NCBI GenBank assembly: GCA_033002965.1
Contig: JAURVB010002012.1
Span: 1-64,000, forward strand
DNA from: Piper betle
Lineage: Eukaryota > Streptophyta > Magnoliopsida > Piperales > Piperaceae
Length of the DNA stretch: 64,000 nucleotides
Direction of reading: 5' to 3'
Shown here piece by piece: positions 57,241 through 64,000 of this stretch. The notes under the pieces were generated by a model. It had not been told where the DNA came from. It made no database searches and saw nothing but the letters and a program-made list of their open reading frames with translations. Within the stretch, counting starts at the first letter, position 1. Each line of letters begins with the position of its first letter. The position numbers were made by a program, and so were the translations under genes.

Positions 57241-57286
57241 GGAGAGAGAGGAGAGAGAGGGAGAGAGAGAGAGAGGGAGAGAGAGT
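57241..57286. repeat. GA microsatellite
   Basis: An imperfect (GA)n tract with GG interruptions, preceded by GAGAGAGCGAGAG at 57211. No known promoter context nearby. Confidence 0.85.
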
Positions 57287-57672
57287 ATTTAATTTAATTT
57301 TATATTTAATATCTATTCAGACAATATATTATTTATAAGTAAAAATTAATTATAAAATTTTAATTTAGTTAATTATTTTTTAAAAATAACTTAATTCATT
57401 ATATTATACTTTGAACTAGGTTGTCAGCATCAGAATATCTTGATTCTATGTTAGATAATGGGTTAGATTAGAGATATTGTTAGTTGTTAGTCATGAGTTA
57501 AAGAAGGTCGTGGCTGGGGCTAACAATGGGTCCAGTATATGAGTTTTGAGAATAAAATTTTCGAAAGTGGGTGCATTGTTGATCCTTCAACTTAGTCATA
57601 TATTTAATATTTATTAAGATAAGATATTGTTTATAAGTGAGAATAGATTATAAATCTTTAACTTAGTTAACC
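57287..57672. other. AT-rich spacer
   Basis: Two diverged copies of a phrase (TATTTAATATCTATTCAGACA near 57301 and TATTTAATATTTATTAAGATA near 57600) suggest an old duplication. No gene is seen. Confidence 0.35.
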
Positions 57673-59823
57673 TGTAATACCCCAAATTCGGTTCATGTCG
57701 TGAACCAGACCAGTATGTTACAGGCCTCCAGTTAAATCGGCTAATCCGAACCTAACTCATGCGGATCCAATTTACGGCGTCTTAAGATGAAGGTACAACT
57801 CTCAATGCATAGATGAATGCACAAATCCTAATATGGTACTACATGAATAACATGCAAATCAAAGTACACACCAATACAATTACGATCAAACTCAATAAAA
57901 ATTCTAAAATAAAACGGACAGAGTCTCGCCTAAAAGTGCAATTAGGGTCCACCCTGTCAAAACAACATATACCAATATATATGCATATATCAACAATTTC
58001 AATCACACATACTCCAATATACTGTATACTCATTATGGAACTTGAGTTTCAACCCACCACACTTCCGCTGCGCGCTCTGATCACATTTCACCTCTTGTCT
58101 TCATGTCTTAGCTTTTTATCACGTCATAACATCATCTCATTGCATTTAATCATATCCTATCATGTCTTAGCATTTCACATCATTCACAATATAATAGCAT
58201 CATAAATAGAATATTAACCACTCTATCGACTGACATGTGTGCAAGCGACAACAGTGCTCCTCCATCCAAGCTGCTCCTCCAACTCGTGATTATTACCTAC
58301 ATATAGTATAAAAACACGTCAGTAACAAATGTTACTGGTTCGAAAAATAAAATAACTATAACAAGCTGGCTATGAGAGCAAACTCTCATATAAAAGAAAA
58401 CATCATATACTCCACGTGAATACTCTGAAGGGCATTACTGAGGAGCCACTGCGCTGCAGACCCGGTAGCATCCCGAACTTACTAATCTGCTGATGCTGAT
58501 GCCGCTCTCGACGTTTTCTTACTTCATTTTCTGGTCTCAAATCCTAAGCCCTCTCCTTACCTCCATATTTCTCCTGGCCTTGAGCACGAAGGCCGAGTAC
58601 TCTCAGGCAGTCGCCTTTAGGTACCCTTTAAACCACAAGCCCGGACATGCGTTGTACTAAACAGTACCTGTAAACCTCCACGTTCTTCGGGTGTGAGGAA
58701 CTCAAACGCGGAGTTGTCAGGATCCCTTGGGAATGAAACAGTCCGCTGGCACTAATCCAGAGCCCGCTTTGACTGTCACGACATCCGCTCATGGTACGTG
58801 TAGTCGGTTTCTCCATTTTTCGTCTCACTGAAAACGCAAAATATATATACTACATATATATATATATAGGTATGGGTAGGGATTTATATAATAGGCCCGA
58901 AGGCAACTTGTGGTGGATCTTATTTTCAAAACCATCCTCGAGGGATTATTAATCCAGAAAACTGTTTGATTAAATGGCCTGAGTTAAGTAGGATCCAATA
59001 AAATGCCACTTAACCCGTCCCGCAAATAATAAAATAAACATACAATAGAAGAGAACGTAAAACAGAAATGAGTCCTAAACGGACCTGGTAGAAGCTCCAA
59101 GCGTGTCATCGCGCCTAGGCGGGGAGCTCTTACTCCATACCTACAGATTAAAACTAAATACTAACGCCCGCTAACTAAATGATGCATCAAACGCAATGGC
59201 AAGGAGCGATAGTGGCCGGGGGTGGTCGGGGCGGCACAACTACGCCGTGGCAAGGCTAGGTGGCGACGATCGGCGGCCGGGTTGCGTTGGCGGCAGCGAT
59301 AGTGGCGCGCATGGAGGAGGCGTCGGGAAGGGTTTTGGGAAGATGTCAGGAGGGGAGAAAAATTACTGGGTGGCAATTTCGTATATACGACTTGACTCGT
59401 CTCCGGCTCGAGTCAAGTATAATAACTAAGTCGTATTAAATCTAAAAAAAATTCATAAAAATCTGGAAAAATCCCGTAAAATCAAACAAATACCAAACAT
59501 CGTAATGATATGATCTAGAACTATCAACCCACCCAAACTGCCCGTAACGCGTCCTAACGCGATAAACAGCCTAAAACTAGTTCTACGATCCACTATATAT
59601 AATAATAATAAAAATAACTGCATACTCTCATATATTATGATAACTCATTCTATTGTACTATGTTCATGACATTATCATCTTATACTTGGGTACGCATAAC
59701 CCTCATAGCTCAAACACGCGTCTGGCGTCAATACACGTATTCTGAAATTGACTCAAATCGAAAATAACGGTCGAACCAACCGGTTTTAAATATAAAACCC
59801 TGACTCGAATTGCGGGTTTTACA
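57673..59823 (-). mobile_element. Solo LTR of the Met-primed retrotransposon family
   Basis: The unit runs from TGTAATACCCCAAATTCGG to GCGGGTTTTACA, the inverse of the LTR at 16644-19918, and follows it block for block. It has no PBS or internal region on either side. Flanks TAACC and GTATC do not match, so it is either an old solo LTR or a product of ectopic recombination. Length about 2.15 kb. Confidence 0.85.
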
Positions 59824-60501
59824 GTATCCCTCTATGTATCATTTGATAATCTAAGAAACCTTCCAAGCTTTTTGGTCATTGCAAATGGAAAAATTAAATT
59901 GTGACCCAAATCTGACAGATATTTCTATTCCAGCTAATGATGATGTTATCGCTTCAATCCACTTAATTTTTAACAAATTAGTATATGCACTTTTTGAGGG
60001 CCATTCTAGCTATATAAGAAACCTTAGATTAAGAACGACCGAAGTAACATCTCAACCCAAGGATCAATGTAAAGATAATATATATTGAAAAAAGGAAACA
60101 CTCTTTTGTAATTGCCTTACCAGCTGGATTGAACCAAATATTTAAAAAAGTGAGGGATATCCCATTCCAAAAATGGAAAATTCGAAACAACTAGACTTTT
60201 TTCGGTGATTGGATGGACTTACTAATTCATGATCTGACATTTTTCTAGATGTTAAGATGTCTAGGGGTATAGCTTTATTAGGCAGCACCTCGTTTACAAG
60301 CCTACCAATGCTTTTCAGGGCAACGGGGAGTTAACTTTTCAACTCCAATGGAATTGATTGGATTTGCACCAATGGAAGCCATAAATTCCACTGGGTCGAA
60401 AATCTAATTACGAAACAGTAGCAAAATGAAATATTTCACGGGCGATTCGGGTATAAATGTGTGAATACTACTTAAGCCAGCATAAAGTATCAATTCTTTC
60501 C
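59824..60501. other. Spacer, possible old exon debris
   Basis: AT-rich. No gene is recognised. The ORF at 59879 lacks family resemblance. Confidence 0.35.
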
Positions 60502-62379
60502 TTAAGTAACAGGTAGAGCACAAGTCGAAATGGCATCAAAGCATGGTTTTAGCTGCTTTGCGAGCCAACATAGTACCCGATAGAAAATGAAGAATCCCAA
60601 CATGATTCCCAGATTCAACCACACGCTGGATTCGTCCAACCCTCTCCCCTTGAGTACGTTTCTTCTTGTTCGTACGCAAATGCGGGTATCTCCCTCTTGC
60701 CTTGAGAAGCAGTCTTCTCTCAAGCTCCAGTATTCGTTGATGAGCAAGCAGTCCAAGGGATACTTGTACAGATACACGTAGTACATGAATATCCAGTAGC
60801 GTGGAATACTATCTTTTGGGATGAAGCATCCAAAGAGAAAGAAAGCTCCCAACACCAGACATACAGCGAGTTCCCTGCTATGAAATCTGGAGAAACTGCA
60901 CAAAGGAAGATAACAGAGAGCTGGCCATTAGTACGATGAGCCACACCACCGTAACGAAGATGGAGAAAGCACCAATGGTGGGGCTAAACAGGGAAGGCGA
61001 AAAGGCGGGAGACAGCAAGCATGAATGGGAGGATAACTAAGGTGTTGGCAACAACGTAGGAAGAGACCTTATATGCTCCTCTGGAAGCTTCTTTCATTAG
61101 AACCTGTCTCTCTTGTAAGAATATAGGAAGAACCTCCACTGTAGATGACAACAGAAACCTGAGACTAAATGCAAAGAGATCCAATCTCTCTGCAATCTTC
61201 TCATCATCCCTTTTCGCTCTCGGGTAAACACTGCCCAACCCTAGCCCTCCCACGATCGCCTGCATTGTTCTAGCCAACAGCAGCTGCTTTGTTCGACATA
61301 TGGTCTTCCAAAATCCGGCTGCTAAGTACATAATTTCATATAATCTCCAGAATTTTACACCCATTTGTTCTCCTGCATCTTCTTCGTCCTTGCGGTTGCA
61401 CTCTGTAGCGAGGCCATATAATGTATGTTGTCGACTCATCGTCTTGCTTGCAAGGGCATGTATGCTCTTCTATGGCTGTGTTCTCGAGTGACTTGATGAT
61501 CTCCATGGCATAATCTAGAGAGTTGATTTGATCGGGAATTCTGAATCCTGAACGAGCTATGGTTGTTTCCAGTGAATCAAGGCTCCCACTGTGGACGACC
61601 AAACCCCGATAAAGGAGGAGGTAGGCGGAGACATTGAAGAATCCTGTAGCTGCGCTGATGAATGGTTAGAATGATGGTTCGTTGCTTGGAGGGTCATGGA
61701 TCAATTCCACTCTAACGGACACCCTTTTCTTTTCCCCACCGGAAACTCTCCTCGTCTCCGCGTCTCCGATGTAGCTGTTAGCAATGTGTGCAAGGTTCAA
61801 CTCTTGCATCAACAGGACGACTTTCTCTTCTTTCTCTTTGACACTCCTCTGCCTCAAGCGACAGGAGGCGCTAAACATGAGAGTCTCCTTCACTGTGAGG
61901 AAGGGGTGGAGGTTGTCCTCCTGTGTCACGAATCCACACATCTTCCTCAGCTGGGACGGCTTGGTGACTGGGTGGTGGTTGAGCATAATACTTCTCGGCT
62001 CAAATTCAGAACCGGAGATTCTACCAGATATGACACGAAGAAGGGTCGATTTTCTGGGGCTGCTCGGGCCAACAATGGCAAGAATCTCCGAGCTTTTGGC
62101 ATCAAAAGAGACAGAGTTCAATATCGGTGTTTCTTTATTATTCAACGAACTCCAGCAAAAGGAGAGCGGCTTCCTCTTTGGCCGGGGCTTGTAGGAGAGG
62201 TTTCTTACGGTGAGCATGTAGGATGTGGATTGAAGAGAGGAAGAGGGGTGTGTTGGCGAGTGATGGGGAGACGTGGAGGAGGGGCTTGTGGAATCTTGAA
62301 GGGAGGTAAGTGGTGATGTGTGGTAGAGAGCCACTGAATCATCGTCATGTGATCGTGCTTGAGGCGGGAAGTTCACCAT
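60502..62379 (-). pseudogene. ABCG half-transporter (WBC type) pseudogene
   Basis: Read on the minus strand from 62379. The nucleotide-binding domain has LTVRNLSYKPRPKR, LNSVSFDAKSSEILAIVG, a damaged Walker A (GPSSPRKSTL instead of GPSGxGKST), QEDNLHPFLTVKETLMFSAS, and signature VSGGEKKRVSV. The sequence then jumps from ELIHDPP to TIILTIHQ (H-loop), so Walker B and the D-loop are deleted. The linker (GSLDSLETTIARSGFRIP) and membrane domain follow in several frames: [75 protein letters not shown] and [12 protein letters not shown] short deletion near 60972 removes part of the second-last helix. Intact relatives export lipids or hormones. This copy cannot hydrolyse ATP normally. Confidence 0.93.
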
Positions 62380-63464
62380 CGTTAGTGCTCCTTACTTCCT
62401 CTACTCGGTGCAAGCAATCTGATGAAGGATTCACACCATAAGACATGGGCATGTAGAAGTATGCAAGCAATCTGAGAGGATTACACAACAACTAAGATAT
62501 GTGCATGTAGAAGTTAAAGTGCTTGGAAAGGAATAGGATGGCGAGCGTTGAACCTACCTACTGGTTTTCCAAGTTTAGGTATTGAAACGTTGCACCAGTT
62601 CATGTTGCAGGAAACATCAAAGATGGAAGAATTTCCACCCGCAGTGTTGCCGATGCCTTCGCGTAGGGAGAAAGCTTATATAAGTAGCGTTCTGGGGGAG
62701 AAATAAATGGAATGGGGATGGAGAAGGTGGTTGTGCGGGTTAATCAGGCAGCGTTTGGCGGACAAAAGGATTTGACTTGGCTCTTCAAGTACCGACTACC
62801 GACTACGCCATTAGAGCCGAGAGCCGGATTCTGACGTATCTAACCTTTAAAAATTGGAAATCGATACATCGGATCGATACGGATTAATAACAAAAATAAA
62901 AATAATATATTATTAAAATATTAGTTACAATTAAAATTTCTTATCTAAACATCTATATGTTAGATCTTATAAATTGAAAAATAGAATAATAATATCTATA
63001 CATCTCACATCTAAATGTAAAATCATGATAATAACTAAAATTTACATTATAATTATCCATGGCAGACGAACCCTAAAACTCGGCCCAGCTCGACTCGGGA
63101 GAGCCCACTTGGGCTCATTCTCAATGGTCCAGGTGGATTCTTGGGTTGGCCACTGTTAGCCAGCCCATCTAGCGCACCAGGCCAGATGGGCTATTGACCA
63201 GCCCATCATGCCCACCTGAGCAATGACCTAGGTGGGCGCTTCACTAAGCCAAGTGGCAAGAGGTTGGCCCAGTGGCAAGAGTTCAGAGTAATTTTTATTC
63301 ATAAATAAATATACATAATTTTTATTAATTTTTTGTTATTGATTTTATTAATTTTTATTGCTTCATTAATAAATATATAATTTTTATTAAATTCAAGCTA
63401 ACTCAAGCTGGCCGAGCCAACGAACCATGCCAGGCCTGACTTTTCTCCTCACGAGCGAAGCAGT
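62380..63464. other. Upstream region of the ABCG pseudogene and AT-rich spacer
   Basis: 62380-62720 would be the promoter/leader of the ABCG copy. A phrase is duplicated (GCAAGCAATCTGATGAAGGAT at 62411 and GCAAGCAATCTGAGAGGATTA at 62463). 62870-63050 is AT-rich. 63080-63260 contains repeated GGCCCA/TGGGC words (CAGCCCATC, GGGCTATTGACCAGCCCATC). No gene is seen. Confidence 0.4.
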
Positions 63465-64000
63465 GATGCACGAATCGGCCGATTTAAATCGGATCGGCGT
63501 CGCGCCGATCCGATTTCGGGGCCGACTCGGTCGGCCCCGAATCGGGCCTTGGAATCGGCGAGTTTCGGCCGATTCCGACCGATTTAACTCGGAATCGGAA
63601 TCGGCCGATTTAAATCGGAATCGGTTTTATTGTAAAATTACCAAAATACCCTAGGTATAATTTTTATTAAATTATTTAAGCATGGGCAAAATGGTAATTT
63701 GGATTTAAAAACCTAAATCAAACCCTCTCCCCCCGATTCCGCCGCCGCCGCGTTCGCTCTGCCGCCCTCCGTCGCGCTTCCGCCGTCCGACCTCAGCTCC
63801 GTCCGACCACGCCACCGCCGCCCGATTCCGACCTCAGCTCCGCCCTCCGCCGCGATTCCGCCGCAGACGCTGCGACCGCCGCCCGAACTCGGCTTCCGCC
63901 GTCCGACGCTTCCGCCGCGCTTCCGCCGCGATTCCGCCGCGATTCGGCCGTCCGACGCTCCGCCCGACCTTCCGACCACCCCACCGCCGTCCGACGCTGC
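63465..64000. mobile_element. Palindrome-rich GC element, cut by the window edge
   Basis: 63472-63630 is a dense set of palindromic words: AATCGGCCGATT, GATTTAAATC, GGATCGGCG-tc-GCGCCGATCC, GGGGCCGA...TCGGCCCC. After a short AT-rich stretch, the remainder (63725-64000) is built from CCGCCG and TCCGACC words with no coding family match. It resembles the element at 53130-53910 in its AATCGG words. The right end lies outside the window. Confidence 0.5.

Noticed and set aside
61696..62316. Plus-strand frame of 206 residues opposite the ABCG copy
   Set aside because: Antisense shadow of the nucleotide-binding domain.
1..64000. CRISPR array, operon or prokaryotic defence system
   Set aside because: Tandem repeats here are adjacent minisatellites without unique spacers, and all genes are spliced plant genes. 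Nothing bacterial was seen.

Overview
This window looks like nuclear DNA of a flowering plant. The evidence is spliced plant genes with GT-AG introns (SKIP5-type F-box, ARF-GAP/C2, plant GRX/zinc-finger, condensin CAP-D2, HD-Zip IV, PPR, ABCG), a nuclear tRNA-Lys gene, LTR retrotransposons primed by methionine tRNA, and long AT-rich gaps. Very GC-rich 5' exons followed by AT-richer 3' parts lean toward a monocot, but the species cannot be named from this sequence.

Layout. 1-3.8 kb: minus-strand LTR pieces, an RNase H remnant carrying a 33-bp minisatellite, and two GC-rich elements. 4.0-7.4 kb: dead copies of a patatin-like phospholipase and an HD-Zip IV transcription factor, the latter split by a solo LTR with a perfect 5-bp target duplication. 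11.4 kb: intact Yos1-like gene. 12.9-15.7 kb: intact five-exon SKIP5 F-box gene. 16.2 kb: tRNA-Lys(CTT). 16.35-24.96 kb: three chained, TA-microsatellite-bounded, hairpin-capped elements, one containing a large LTR and that LTR containing a hAT-type MITE. 25.5-27.7 kb: ARF-GAP/C2 gene (+), convergent with a GRX/zinc-finger gene (-) at 28.3-29.3 kb. 30-38 kb: AT-rich spacer with MITE relics and one small minus-strand gene. 38.45-44.33 kb: complete 16-exon condensin CAP-D2 gene. 45-50 kb: broken LTR copies in both orientations plus minisatellites. 50.6-52.6 kb: PPR pseudogene. 54.5-55.8 kb: C2-domain gene (-). 56-60 kb: MITE and solo LTR. 60.5-62.4 kb: ABCG half-transporter pseudogene (-). The right edge enters another GC-rich, palindrome-rich element.

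The genes are unrelated housekeeping and signalling genes with no operon-like logic. Two themes matter most. First, a group of elements bounded by (TA)n tracts that carry two successive hairpins at each end; the outer stems differ in sequence while keeping their pairing, so this is the best candidate for an undescribed system here. Second, four otherwise well-conserved genes (ARF-GAP, GRX, CAP-D2, C2 protein) carry seven one-base reading-frame breaks, almost all in or beside homopolymer runs. That pattern suggests assembly indels rather than gene death. The HD-Zip, PPR and ABCG copies have larger deletions, stops or insertions and are genuine pseudogenes.
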